DNA from: Aureimonas fodinaquatilis | GTDB lineage: Bacteria; Pseudomonadota; Alphaproteobacteria; Rhizobiales; Rhizobiaceae | Assembly: GCF_008369445.1 (NCBI RefSeq) | Contig: NZ_VTWH01000005.1 | Span: 124,001-188,000, forward strand | Direction: 5' to 3' | Length of the DNA stretch: 64,000 nt | Part shown: one piece after another, positions 1 to 9,410 of the stretch | Numbering within the stretch: position 1 is the stretch's first letter | How the letters are laid out: each line of letters begins with the position of its first letter | Notes under the pieces: generated by a model | The model's database searches: none | What the model was told of the DNA's origin: nothing | Seen by the model: the letters and a program-made list of their open reading frames with translations, nothing else | Translations under genes and position numbers: made by a program

Positions 1-320
1 GCGGAAATGTTTGAGTTGATCCAGGCCACGAGTTTGGACTTGGGTGCAGCGCCAACCTGCACAGATGCCTGCTGGCCATCCTTGAACAACATCAGCGTCG
101 GAATCGAGCGTACGCCGTATTGAGCCGCAAGGTCCGGGTTTTCGTCGATGTTAACCTTGACGATCTGCACTGCACTGTTTTCCTCGGAGATCTCTTCAAG
201 GCTTGGCGCAATCATTTTGCAGGGTCCACACCATTCGGCCCAGAAGTCTACCACAACTGGTTTTGCAGACTGCAGAACATCTGAATCAAAGGAAGCAATG
301 TCGGTTTTCTTCGTGGCCAT
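1..320 (-). CDS. trxA: Thioredoxin (stop codon just outside the window)
   Basis: Small cytosolic dithiol-disulfide oxidoreductase that keeps protein thiols reduced, recycled by thioredoxin reductase. The reverse strand reads [13 protein letters not shown] at the start, followed by the active site WCGPCK and the cis-proline segment [11 protein letters not shown], ending in NSNISA at the window edge. The 106 complete codons equal the usual thioredoxin length, so only the stop codon is probably missing. It lies downstream of addA on the same strand, the usual order in Hyphomicrobiales. A 112-base gap holding an inverted repeat separates them, so it may have its own promoter. Identity is clear. 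Confidence 0.96.
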   Translation of the reverse strand, partial: MATKKTDIASFDSDVLQSAKPVVVDFWAEWCGPCKMIAPSLEEISEENSAVQIVKVNIDENPDLAAQYGVRSIPTLMLFKDGQQASVQVGAAPKSKLVAWINSNIS

Positions 321-350
321 GGAAGGCTCCGCTTGCGCGCCACAGGGCAT

Positions 351-394
351 GGCGCTGTGAAAGAAATTTGAACGCCGCCGAATGCGACAGCGCC
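351..394. repeat. Inverted repeat between addA and trxA
   Basis: GGCGCTGT at 351-358 is matched perfectly by ACAGCGCC at 387-394, with a 28-base loop. It lies in the 112-base gap between the addA stop and the trxA start. It could fold in a leader or read-through transcript. No T-run follows on the trxA-sense strand, so it is not a classical terminator. Function is unknown. Confidence 0.35.
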
Positions 395-432
395 TCTCCT
401 GAATACTTAGTTAGAAATTTTTTTCCCGGCCT

Positions 433-3400
433 TCAAGTCTCCAACCGCAACTGATCACTGTTCAATGTCAGAAGCGCTGGCCCATGAGTGTACAAAAGCG
501 CGGCACGAATGCGATGCTGTGGATAAAGCGGGGCCAGCAGGGCGGCATATAGCGCAAGTTGCAGTCTGTGCGGTTTCGGTACATCTTCTGCGCGCGCCGG
601 GAAGGGGCGATTGGTTTTGTAATCCACCAGCAGAACCTCATTGCCGTCAATCGCCAGCCGGTCGATCAAGCCATTCACCGGCAAGCTGCGGCCATTGAGG
701 GAAACGGTACCGGCAATGGCAACCTCGGCCCTGCTTCCTGGTTGAAACAGCGCGGCAAATTGCGGGTCTTCCAGAATGACTGTCACGGAGGCCAGGAGGG
801 CTGCGCGCTCGTTCTGCGCCCAGTCTGCTGCAGATTTTTCCAGAAAACGCTCGCCTGCAGGCTGGCGCTCTTGCAATGGCAGCTCAGGCAGAACCTGTAA
901 CAGCCGGTGCGTGAGCTGACCCCGCAAAATCGCCTTTTCCGGTGCCATTGCCGTGGCAAACACCGGTGAGCCAATGGCTTCTGCGTCAGCTTCTTCAATA
1001 TACTGGCCGCCTGCGGCTGAAGGAGCCAGCGGGCGAGGGCCGGTTTTTTCCGGGGGAAGGGGGGAAAGGTCAATAGGGCGAAGCGCGGGCTCTCTGAACG
1101 GAGAAGAATCAAGGGCAGCCGGCGTGATTTGCGGCAGCTCACCAAAGCGCCAGCCAGTGATTTCGTTTCGGGCATCTCGCAAAACCGTGCTCACAGGTCC
1201 CAGCGCTTCGGTAGCCTGTTTCAGCCAGGTTGTGTCTTTTGTCTCGATCTTGCCGGTCAAGCCGCAGACCACCAGCCTGTCTGCAGCTCTCGTCAGGCCG
1301 ACATAAAACAAGCGGCGATATTCATCTTCCGCCCGCTGCTTTTCCCGCTCTGCCAAAGTTTCAACGGCACGGTTTTTGAAAGTCTTGTTGGGCACCCAAA
1401 GAAAACCCGGTTGTCGCTTTGGCGGCAGACCGGGCATGTCTTCCCACTCAATCAGCTTTGCAGCGTGCTGGCTTACAAAGGCCGCAGAACCGGGATCGAC
1501 CAGAAACACCACCGGCGCTTCCAGGCCCTTGGAAGCGTGGACCGTCATAATCCGCACTTCACCATGCGCCTCGGCCATTTCACGGCGCACCGTGGGCGGA
1601 CTGGCTGCCAGATTGGCGAGAAAACTATCGAGACTGCTTTGCCCCTCGCTTTCGGCCTTGAGCGCCAGATCCAGAAAAGCATCCAGCACTTCGCCGGTGT
1701 CACGCCCAAGCCGGGATGCCAGCCGCGTGCGGCCGCCCTCCGGCCCGAGAATGCGTGCATAGAAGCTGAAAACGCCGCCATATCCCGCGCGCCCGCGCAG
1801 CTCTTCCAGCCGGTTGAAGGCATAATGCGCCTTCCGCCACACACGGTCCTTTTCCACCACAAAATCCGGCAGCAGGTCAGCACCATTTTCCGCCGCCAGC
1901 AGGCGCAGCGCCAGATACAATGCCTGTGGCCGATCTGCCCGGCGCGAAAGCGCCAATGCCATCAGGTCATCATCGGTGAAATCAAACAGCGGGCTCTTCA
2001 GCACCTCGGCCAGCGAAAGCTCATCTTCGGCGTTGGAGACGGTGCGGCCCAGCGCCATCATATCCTGAACGGCCAGATGGTCGGTTATTGTCAGCCGGTC
2101 GGCGCCTGCCACGCGAATTGCCGGGTTGCCCAACTCCCGCAATGCCGCGCCCATCGCTCCTACAAAGGCAGATCGTTTGCGCACCAGCACAATGACATCC
2201 CCGGCGTTTAACGGCCGGGTTTCACCCTTTATCGTCACGGGTGTGCCTACCCATTTGTCAATCTGCCCGGCAATGCGGCGTGCCAGCCGATGCACAGGCG
2301 CATTCTGCGGCTGATGATCGATCGGTGTCTGCCAATCCTCGCTCTCGGCAATCTGCATTGGCTGAACAACAGGCCAGACTTCCACCAGCCCCGGCTGCCC
2401 GGTGCGCGCCGTGGCATGCACCGGCTTCTCGCTATCGGATGAAAGGCCACGCCGATGCTCGTCAGCATCAAAAATATGGTCCACTGCCAGCAGAATTTCA
2501 CTGGCCGACCGGAAAGACTGGTGCATGCTGACCTTGTCAAAAGGCAGACCCGCGCCGTGCGCCAAAGCTTCCAGCCGCCGCCGTTCATCAGCAAACATTG
2601 CCGGGGAGGCACCCTGAAAAGAATAGATGGACTGCTTTTCATCGCCAACGGCAAACACTGTGCGCGGGCGGCGCTGATCGTCACCACCGTGGAAAAATTC
2701 ATCCACCAGCGCGCGTATCACCTGCCATTGCCGCTGGCTGGTGTCCTGCGCCTCATCCACCAGCACATGGTCAATGCCGCGATCCAGCTTGTAGTGAACC
2801 CAGGCAGAAGCTTCCCGGCGCAAAAGCAGATTGGCCGTGCGAACAATCAGGTCTTCAAAATCCAGCCTGCCGCGCCGGGCTTTCAAAGTCCGATAGTCGA
2901 TTTCCAGCTGACAGGATATGGTCAAAGCCGCGGCACTGGCCTGCAAAAGCCGGGCACTCTTCAGCGCATCGACCAGTTCTTCCAGAAAGCTCCAGAGCAA
3001 TTCCAGCCGATCCGGCAGGTCGGCAAGTTTGTTGACAACGGCTGCGGTGGCAATGCTGCGCAGCGCATAGCGATTGCCGTCGGCCTTGAAGGCCAGATCG
3101 CAAAGCGCGGCAAATTTCTGTTCATTGCTTTCGGCTTCAGCAAAGATCTGCAACCGGTCCGCCAGCTTCTGGTCGGTTGCCTTGTCGCTGCTGCTGGCGG
3201 CTGCTGCCAGCAACGCCCGAAATTCCGGGTCAAATCCTGGCGGCGATGAAACGGGTGCCAGAACGGCCTCGGGTTCGGCATTGCTGTCCACATCCAGCGC
3301 TGCTGCAATCAGGCGTATCGCCTCATCCAGCCCACCACTGCCCTGCAAATATTCATTCAATCCGTCGCGCCGGGCCACGCATTCGGCAATCAGCCTGTTC

Positions 3401-3993
3401 AGGCCATCTTCGCCACTCAACTCCAGCACATCTGCAAAGGCTCTGGTCAGCGCCGGGTTTGCACCGGAACCTCCTTGCAGATTCGCACCGGTGATCAGAA
3501 GTCGGCGGGCTTCTGCCAGAAGCAACGCACTGCCTGCATCATCCAGCACCTCAAAATGGCCGGGAACATTGGCCTCCAGCGGAAACTGATGGAGAATTGC
3601 TTCGCAAAAGGCGTGAATTGTCTGAATTTTCAGGCCACCGGGCGTCTCAAGTGCTCTGGCAAAAAGCCGCCGCGCTTCCGCCAGATGCCGCGAGGAGATG
3701 TCGGTTGCGCCAAGTCCGGCCAGAGCCTGTGCCAGACTGGCATCATCCAACTGGGTCCAGCGGGACAGCATGTCAAACACGCGGCCCTGCATTTCGGCAG
3801 CGGCGGCCTTGGTATAAGTCAGGCACAGAATGCGATTGGGCTGTACGTTGGCAAGCAGCAGACGCACCACGCGCCGTGTCAGAACGTGGGTTTTGCCCGA
3901 ACCGGCATTGGCGGCCACGAACACCGAACGCGCCGGGTCAGAAGCCAGTGCCTGTGCGGCGCCCGTTTGTGCGGAGACGGAAAGGCCGCTCAT
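433..3993 (-). CDS. addA: Double-strand break repair helicase-nuclease AddA
   Basis: Large subunit of the AddAB helicase-nuclease, which resects double-strand breaks for RecA loading (the alphaproteobacterial counterpart of RecBCD). The 1186-residue protein has a UvrD-type Walker A motif ANAGSGKT (residues 28-35), helicase motif Ia CLTYTKAAAAEM, the Walker B-like VDEAQDTSQRQW, helicase motif GDEKQSIYSFQGA, motif MTVHASKGLE, and a C-terminal nuclease motif VDYKTNR near residue 1125. Its ATG overlaps the addB stop by four bases (ATGA), so the two subunits are translationally coupled. Length and motif order are complete. Confidence 0.96.
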   Translation of the reverse strand: MSGLSVSAQTGAAQALASDPARSVFVAANAGSGKTHVLTRRVVRLLLANVQPNRILCLTYTKAAAAEMQGRVFDMLSRWTQLDDASLAQALAGLGATDISSRHLAEARRLFARALETPGGLKIQTIHAFCEAILHQFPLEANVPGHFEVLDDAGSALLLAEARRLLITGANLQGGSGANPALTRAFADVLELSGEDGLNRLIAECVARRDGLNEYLQGSGGLDEAIRLIAAALDVDSNAEPEAVLAPVSSPPGFDPEFRALLAAAASSSDKATDQKLADRLQIFAEAESNEQKFAALCDLAFKADGNRYALRSIATAAVVNKLADLPDRLELLWSFLEELVDALKSARLLQASAAALTISCQLEIDYRTLKARRGRLDFEDLIVRTANLLLRREASAWVHYKLDRGIDHVLVDEAQDTSQRQWQVIRALVDEFFHGGDDQRRPRTVFAVGDEKQSIYSFQGASPAMFADERRRLEALAHGAGLPFDKVSMHQSFRSASEILLAVDHIFDADEHRRGLSSDSEKPVHATARTGQPGLVEVWPVVQPMQIAESEDWQTPIDHQPQNAPVHRLARRIAGQIDKWVGTPVTIKGETRPLNAGDVIVLVRKRSAFVGAMGAALRELGNPAIRVAGADRLTITDHLAVQDMMALGRTVSNAEDELSLAEVLKSPLFDFTDDDLMALALSRRADRPQALYLALRLLAAENGADLLPDFVVEKDRVWRKAHYAFNRLEELRGRAGYGGVFSFYARILGPEGGRTRLASRLGRDTGEVLDAFLDLALKAESEGQSSLDSFLANLAASPPTVRREMAEAHGEVRIMTVHASKGLEAPVVFLVDPGSAAFVSQHAAKLIEWEDMPGLPPKRQPGFLWVPNKTFKNRAVETLAEREKQRAEDEYRRLFYVGLTRAADRLVVCGLTGKIETKDTTWLKQATEALGPVSTVLRDARNEITGWRFGELPQITPAALDSSPFREPALRPIDLSPLPPEKTGPRPLAPSAAGGQYIEEADAEAIGSPVFATAMAPEKAILRGQLTHRLLQVLPELPLQERQPAGERFLEKSAADWAQNERAALLASVTVILEDPQFAALFQPGSRAEVAIAGTVSLNGRSLPVNGLIDRLAIDGNEVLLVDYKTNRPFPARAEDVPKPHRLQLALYAALLAPLYPQHRIRAALLYTHGPALLTLNSDQLRLET

Positions 3994-6900
3994 TCCTCAT
4001 CCTCCGCGCTGTCATCCTCGGTTTGCACCGCCCATTCCCGCGCCCGGGCAAGGTGATCGTAAATGTTGTTAAACTCACTCGCGCGCAGCGGATGTGCCCG
4101 GGAAAGATAGCCCCGTTCGCTGTTGCGATACAGTGCAACAAGGCTGCGAAACTGCGCCAGCGCACCATCGCAAAGCTCTTGTGTGGTCACGGCCTCCTGC
4201 CCGCGCCCTGCCTGTCGGGAAAGGGCCTGCGGTATAAGCTCCTGCTCTTTCAGGCGAATATAGCGCAGTTCGGCGACCCCGGTTCCGGCAGCAAAAGCCT
4301 CAAACGCGCCTTGTTGAACCATGGCACCTTCCAGAGGCAATTGCGGTGCCATCAGGCTGCGGGCCTGGGGAATGGACGGGGTGCTGCCGGTTTTGTAATC
4401 AATGATTTCAACCCTCCCGTCCCGCATTCTATCAATACGGTCGGCACGGCCGGTCAACAGCATGCCCAGATCGGCAAGGGTCAGTTCGCCCGCCAGTTCC
4501 GCGTGCCGCTCGGCCACATCATCGTCCCGGCGGCGTTCCCATTCCAGATAATGGGCTGCCAGCCTTTCCATACGCGGCCACCAGACGGCATGCACTTCCG
4601 CAGGCAGCCCGGCCTGAGCAAACTGGCTGCGTGCCAGATCCAGCAACCTTTCAAGCGCATCGGGCTGGCGCGGATCCAGCTTTTCCAAAACGGCTGCCGC
4701 CAGCACATCGTGATAAAGGCTGCCACGTTCTGCCGCCCCCGGCGCGCGGATCAGCGGCTCCAGCGGTTCCAGCATCAAAATCCGCCGGGCATAAACGGCA
4801 TATGGGTCGCGGATCAGCCTCTCCACTTCCGTCACGGAAAAGCGGCGCGGGCGCATGGCCAAAGGCGGGCGTGGCTCCGGTCTGTCAATGCGCGGCGTTT
4901 CCGTCACCTCATCCATCCTGCGCGCATAGCCGAGATAAACATCACCCTCTGCGCGCAGACCATCTGCCCCATCTTTGCCGGCCACGGTCAACAGGCGTTG
5001 CAACCAGCGGGAAGCAATGGCGGGCGCGCCGTCGCGTCGCCGCGATCGGGTTAAAATCAGCCTCCGATTGCCCAGCGACATCCAGAAATCATGTGCGGCC
5101 AGGCCTATGCGCCGTTCTGGCGGATCAAGCAGAATTTCGGCCCGCATCAGCCGCGAAAGAAATGTGTCGCCGCGTGCGCTTTGCGGCCATGTGCCTTCGT
5201 TCAGCCCGCCCAGAATCATCACATCGATGTTCTGCAGCCGCGCCTCCAGTGCACCCCAGATAAACACCCGTGCAGAAAGGCCACCACGCGCTGCTACCGA
5301 CTGATCGGCCATCAAGGCTGCGGCCACATCCGGCCACTCCATCGGTGCAAAGGCAAAACCGGTTTCCGGCAGGGCAATCAGTTCGCGCAGCCATGCGGCA
5401 AGGCAATCTCCGGCTTCGCTGGAATACAGAAGGCTCAGACTGTCATTCTCATCCCTGGCCAATCGCTCCAGACACTCAGCCAGTGCCCTTGCATAGGCAG
5501 GCACTTCGTTCTGCGCCCCGCCACGCAAAAGCAGCAAGGGCTCCAGGGCATGGGCAAGCCGTTCGCAGACCTGTGTGCCCAGATCCTGCTCTTCAGCCGA
5601 CATCAACTGCAGAACACGGGATTTTCGTTCACCGGTCGCCAGGCGTTCCGTGCGCTGCCGGTACACGTTGGCAAGTTCGGCTGCATCTGCGCTGCCAACA
5701 CCGCCACGCAAGGCAATCAGCTCAATTGCGCGTGCACCACGCCGCGTTTCGGCAGCCTGCAGGCCCAGGCGGACCAGCGGATGCTTCAGCAGCGCAATCA
5801 ATGCCACCGGATCGCCCGGTGCAAGGCAGACGGACAGCACCAGTTGAATCAATGTTCCGGGCGGGGAAGCGGTGAAAGGTTGTCCGGCGGAATCGTTGGC
5901 AGCAATGCCAAAGCGTTCCAGCTCTGAAACCACCCGCCGCGCCAGTTGCCTGTCGGGGGTGGCCAGCCCCACCTTATGGTCGGGGTTGGAAAGTGCATCG
6001 CGTATGGCAATGGCAATGGCCAGTGCTTCCTGGCGCTCGTCGGCCGCCTCAACCAGTGCCATGCCGGAAAGAGCCTGCGCTGCATCAATGCTCTGGCCTG
6101 CCCAATGCTCCGTTGTTTCCGCCGGGCGCAAGGCGTTGGAAAAAAACCTCTCCCTGTGCATCAGGCCGGCAGGTGGCTTGGTTTGCGGTGCCAGCACGTC
6201 ATGCCTGTCCACGCCAAGGCTGGCCAGCATGCGGCGTGTGGCGTATTGCGGATGGCCCGGCGCGGCAATGGACACTGCACGGTCAATGGCGGCAAAACTT
6301 TCATTATCCAGATGCGTGTCCACACCCGCCAGCACCACTGCTCCATTGGGCATTTCGGCCACTGCGCGCATCAGTTCCAGCGTTGGCCCGACGGTGGTCA
6401 CCGCACCAGCCACGATCACCGGATCGGGGCTGCCATTCGTCCTGTAGCGGTCTGCCTGCGCACTGGCCCATTGCAGACGCAGGCGCGCTGCATCCGCCAG
6501 CCCCAGCGCATCCAGCTCCGCGGGCCAGTGCTGGGTCACGATGCTCAAAAATGTCAGCGTCATCTGCCACCAGCCTGCCAGCCGGTCTTCCAGACCCAGC
6601 ATGGTCAGCGCTGCCAGATCCGCACCCTCATCCGTTGCCTCATCCAGCAGAGTGGCCAGATCCGCAGCCAGCCACAACGCATCAGCGGCAGAGGCAGGAA
6701 GCTGCGGCTCTTCACCATCCAACATTGCGGCGGTGGCTTGGGCAAGCTGCTCTTTCCAGAAACGAACCAGCCGCGCCAGCAGCATTCTGCGGTGCAGGGG
6801 TTGCATGGCGGGCAGCAGGCTGGCGCTGTCTGTCGGCAGAAAGGCCGCACGCTCGTCTTCCTCGCCCAAGGTGCGAATGCGCGGCAGAATCGCGGATTGG

Positions 6901-7097
6901 CCGCCCAGTTCCGCTGCAAACGCACTTGTCAGCCCACGCACCGCACGCCGCGTCGGCACGTAGATTGTCAATGCGGCGAGTGCCAGCGGGTCCCCCGCCG
7001 GGGCAAAACCGGGGATGAGATGGCCAGACAGCACTTCGCGCGCCAGCGTTGGCAGAAATGGCAGGCTGGGCGGAATGGAAATGACGCGGCGCGACAT
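3990..7097 (-). CDS. addB: Double-strand break repair protein AddB
   Basis: Second subunit of the AddAB nuclease. About 1035 residues. The N-terminus carries IYVPTRRAVRGL instead of a classical P-loop, as seen in alphaproteobacterial AddB proteins, so the helicase half is probably inactive and structural. A RecB-type nuclease motif IDYKTGS sits near residue 900, so both subunits appear to keep a nuclease site. Start: the ATG at 7097 gives MSRRVISIPPS. A TTG at 7106 directly abutting the stop of the upstream gene would add three residues. Its 3' end overlaps addA by four bases, and the upstream nucleotidyltransferase ends at 7107, so it belongs to one minus-strand run. Confidence 0.94.
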   Translation of the reverse strand: MSRRVISIPPSLPFLPTLAREVLSGHLIPGFAPAGDPLALAALTIYVPTRRAVRGLTSAFAAELGGQSAILPRIRTLGEEDERAAFLPTDSASLLPAMQPLHRRMLLARLVRFWKEQLAQATAAMLDGEEPQLPASAADALWLAADLATLLDEATDEGADLAALTMLGLEDRLAGWWQMTLTFLSIVTQHWPAELDALGLADAARLRLQWASAQADRYRTNGSPDPVIVAGAVTTVGPTLELMRAVAEMPNGAVVLAGVDTHLDNESFAAIDRAVSIAAPGHPQYATRRMLASLGVDRHDVLAPQTKPPAGLMHRERFFSNALRPAETTEHWAGQSIDAAQALSGMALVEAADERQEALAIAIAIRDALSNPDHKVGLATPDRQLARRVVSELERFGIAANDSAGQPFTASPPGTLIQLVLSVCLAPGDPVALIALLKHPLVRLGLQAAETRRGARAIELIALRGGVGSADAAELANVYRQRTERLATGERKSRVLQLMSAEEQDLGTQVCERLAHALEPLLLLRGGAQNEVPAYARALAECLERLARDENDSLSLLYSSEAGDCLAAWLRELIALPETGFAFAPMEWPDVAAALMADQSVAARGGLSARVFIWGALEARLQNIDVMILGGLNEGTWPQSARGDTFLSRLMRAEILLDPPERRIGLAAHDFWMSLGNRRLILTRSRRRDGAPAIASRWLQRLLTVAGKDGADGLRAEGDVYLGYARRMDEVTETPRIDRPEPRPPLAMRPRRFSVTEVERLIRDPYAVYARRILMLEPLEPLIRAPGAAERGSLYHDVLAAAVLEKLDPRQPDALERLLDLARSQFAQAGLPAEVHAVWWPRMERLAAHYLEWERRRDDDVAERHAELAGELTLADLGMLLTGRADRIDRMRDGRVEIIDYKTGSTPSIPQARSLMAPQLPLEGAMVQQGAFEAFAAGTGVAELRYIRLKEQELIPQALSRQAGRGQEAVTTQELCDGALAQFRSLVALYRNSERGYLSRAHPLRASEFNNIYDHLARAREWAVQTEDDSAEDEE

Positions 7098-7106
7098 GGG
7101 CGGCAA

Positions 7107-7862
7107 TCAGACCGCGCTGGCGAGAACCGCCCGCTCAGCTTCACCAATGGCCTGCGGCGTGCCAACCGTCAGCCACATTCCGTCCAGCCGCACGCCAAAC
7201 AACCGACCCTGTTCAATTGCGCTGTCGAAAACGCGGTTCAGCGAAAATTTCTCTTCCGGCAACCCGGCAAAAATCGCCGGGTTGATAATGGCAGCGCCAG
7301 CATAAATGAACGGCGACATATCGCGCTCTTCCACGCGGGTCAGACGGCCTTCCACATCCATCTCAAAATCGCCGCGGCCTTCATAGCCAGTGGCGCGTTT
7401 CATGTCGGCAATCAACAACAGAATGTCCATCTTCGAACCATCCCACATTTCCGCCATCAGATCGAGATTGTCCCGATAGCCGTTGATCCAGAATGTATCT
7501 GAGTTGATGAGGTAAAAGGGCTCTGATCCCAGGTGCGGCAAAGCCCGGACAACGCCGCCGCCGCTTTCCAGCAACATATCCGTCTCGTCCGAGATCAGCA
7601 CTTCGACATCGCGGCGCTTGCGAAGATGCGCGCACAGAAGGTCGGGCAGATAATGCACATTCACAACTATCCGCGACACGCCGTTCTGCACCAGCATGTC
7701 CACGCCATAATCAATCAATGCCTTGCCGTTCACTTCCACCAGGGGTTTGGGAATGGTTGCTGTAATCGGTCGCATTCTTTTGCCCAGACCCGCAGCCAGA
7801 ACCATGGCGGTGGCAGGTTTGAACGGAGCGGGCCTGAAGGGCTTGGCGGAGTGAGATGTCAT
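7107..7862 (-). CDS. murU: MurU-like sugar-1-phosphate nucleotidyltransferase
   Basis: 251-residue NTP transferase with the signature VLAAGLGKRMRPIT, the PKPLVEVNGKALIDY segment, and NSDTFWINGY for metal binding. The closest family I recognise is MurU, N-acetylmuramate alpha-1-phosphate uridylyltransferase, which makes UDP-MurNAc in the anhydro-MurNAc recycling route that bypasses de novo synthesis. The gene immediately upstream carries an AmgK-type sugar kinase domain, the enzyme expected to supply the MurNAc-1-phosphate, and only 12 bases separate the two. This context supports MurU over a glucose- or mannose-1-phosphate enzyme. The substrate has not been shown from sequence alone. Confidence 0.8.
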   Translation of the reverse strand: MTSHSAKPFRPAPFKPATAMVLAAGLGKRMRPITATIPKPLVEVNGKALIDYGVDMLVQNGVSRIVVNVHYLPDLLCAHLRKRRDVEVLISDETDMLLESGGGVVRALPHLGSEPFYLINSDTFWINGYRDNLDLMAEMWDGSKMDILLLIADMKRATGYEGRGDFEMDVEGRLTRVEERDMSPFIYAGAAIINPAIFAGLPEEKFSLNRVFDSAIEQGRLFGVRLDGMWLTVGTPQAIGEAERAVLASAV

Positions 7863-7874
7863 GTCTGTCGTGCT

Positions 7875-9410
7875 TTAATTTCGTGCGGCAACCAGGCCCC
7901 ACTCTGCGTAAAGATCTTTAAGTGCGATGTTGACCGGGTGGGCAACCGATCGTGCAAGGTAGGATTGAATACGGGGAATGTGACGCAGATATTGCGGCTT
8001 GCCGTCACGCTCGTGCAGCCTGACAAACAGCCCCAGCAATTTGCTGGCGCGTTGCGCCGCCACAATGGCGTAGTCGGCGGCAAAGCTCATTTCGTCAAAG
8101 TCCGGATCCAGCCCGATTGCTTCCTGCACATAGGCCTGAAAGATCTGATCTTCCAGTTCCGGTGAAATATCCACCCGGGCATCCTGCGCCAGTGAAGCCA
8201 GGTCATAAGCCACTGGGCCGTACATGGCGTCCTGAAAATCCAGCAATCCCACTTTGCGATGGCCGGAAGAGTCCGCCTGCCAGAGAATATTGGGAGAATG
8301 AAAGTCGCGCAGGATGATGCCCCGGCGCGCTTCCTCAAGCCGCTGCAAAAGCGGAGTCCAGGCCGTGTGATAACGCGCCCGCTGGCGCTCATCCATTTCG
8401 GTGCCATTCTGGCGTGGCCAGTACCATTCGGGCAGCAATTCCACCTCAATGGCCAGGGCAGGGCGGTCAAACTCGGGAATCTCCCAGGCGAAACCATATT
8501 TGCTGGTTATGGCGGGTGCGGTGAACGCCTGATGCAGCGCAGCCAATGCGCGGGCGCTGGCGCAGAACCTTTCAGCAATCGGTGTGCCATCGTTGCTGAC
8601 AATCACATCCTGGCCAAGATCCCGCAACAGAACCAGCCCGGCGTCCACATTGGCCGTTTCCACTGTGGGGGCTGTGAAACCGAGACGTTCCAATTCTTCT
8701 GCCATGGCAATGAACGGGCGCACGTCCTGCGCAATATGGGCAATTTGCGCATAAGTACGCCCCGCCGAAACGACCGGTCCCCGTGGCAGTGCCGGTGAAT
8801 CCATCAGGATCAAAGATGCCTCGCCACACTCCACCCGTTCATAACGACGGGACGATGCATCAGCAGGAAACGGCATCCGTTTTGCCCCTTCCAATCCTGC
8901 CTCGTTGAGAAGATTGCGAATGCGAAGGCTGTGGGCCAGACGCAGTGCGATTTCCGGCGCCGGTCTCAGCACTGCGTCACGGCCACCGGACTTCGCTATA
9001 CTCAACTCTATGGTCAGGTTGGCATCCGTTCGCGCCTGTTCTGCCCGCTCCGGCCATTCCACCAGCACAATGCCGGTCTCAGCCGCCTCGTCAAAACCCA
9101 GCTCTTCCAGTTCCGAGTCCTCGCCCAGCCGGTAAAGATCAAAATGGCTGACCTTGGGCAGCGTCTCATAGGTTTGCACCAGGGTATAGGTTGGTGATGG
9201 CACCTCCAGATGCGGATCCTGCGCAAGATGGCGAATGATGAACCGGGCCAGTGTTGATTTTCCAGCGCCCAGATCTCCGGACAGAGCCACCACGTCGCCA
9301 GTGCGCAGCACGGCAATCAGATCGGTGGCAAGACGCTCGGTCGCCGCCTCATCCGGCAGATGAATGGTAAAGGCATCAAATGTATCAGGAACAGTCGTCA
9401 TACTTACCAT
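7875..9410 (-). CDS. tsaE: TsaE ATPase fused to an AmgK-like sugar phosphotransferase
   Basis: Two-domain protein of 511 residues. Residues 1 to about 150 are TsaE, the ATPase of the t6A37 tRNA-modification complex: P-loop GDLGAGKSTLARF, then SPTYTLVQTY and HFDLYRL, and VEWPERAE. From about 180 to the end is an aminoglycoside-phosphotransferase fold with LILMDSPALPRG, a catalytic loop LRDFHSPNILW and metal-binding LLDFQDAMYG. This matches AmgK, the anomeric MurNAc/GlcNAc kinase of cell-wall recycling. Downstream MurU fits as the next step. The fusion is recurrent in alphaproteobacteria. Two ATG starts compete: 9410, overlapping the divL stop by seven bases, or 9401, just after it. The t6A partner TsaB is at 48.7 kb. 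Confidence 0.9.
   Translation of the reverse strand: MVSMTTVPDTFDAFTIHLPDEAATERLATDLIAVLRTGDVVALSGDLGAGKSTLARFIIRHLAQDPHLEVPSPTYTLVQTYETLPKVSHFDLYRLGEDSELEELGFDEAAETGIVLVEWPERAEQARTDANLTIELSIAKSGGRDAVLRPAPEIALRLAHSLRIRNLLNEAGLEGAKRMPFPADASSRRYERVECGEASLILMDSPALPRGPVVSAGRTYAQIAHIAQDVRPFIAMAEELERLGFTAPTVETANVDAGLVLLRDLGQDVIVSNDGTPIAERFCASARALAALHQAFTAPAITSKYGFAWEIPEFDRPALAIEVELLPEWYWPRQNGTEMDERQRARYHTAWTPLLQRLEEARRGIILRDFHSPNILWQADSSGHRKVGLLDFQDAMYGPVAYDLASLAQDARVDISPELEDQIFQAYVQEAIGLDPDFDEMSFAADYAIVAAQRASKLLGLFVRLHERDGKPQYLRHIPRIQSYLARSVAHPVNIALKDLYAEWGLVAARN

Noticed and set aside
1129-2211. Plus-strand frame of 360 codons inside addA
   Set aside because: Antisense shadow of the helicase gene with no domain signature.
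3597-5054. Long open plus-strand frame (485 codons) opposite addA and addB
   Set aside because: It runs antisense across two well-supported genes, shows no family motif, is rich in Arg/Pro/Gln/His as shadows of GC-rich genes are, and crosses the addA/addB junction.
5946-7502. Plus-strand frame of 518 codons opposite addB and the MurU-like gene
   Set aside because: Antisense to two coding genes, crossing their boundary. No recognisable domain and shadow-like composition.
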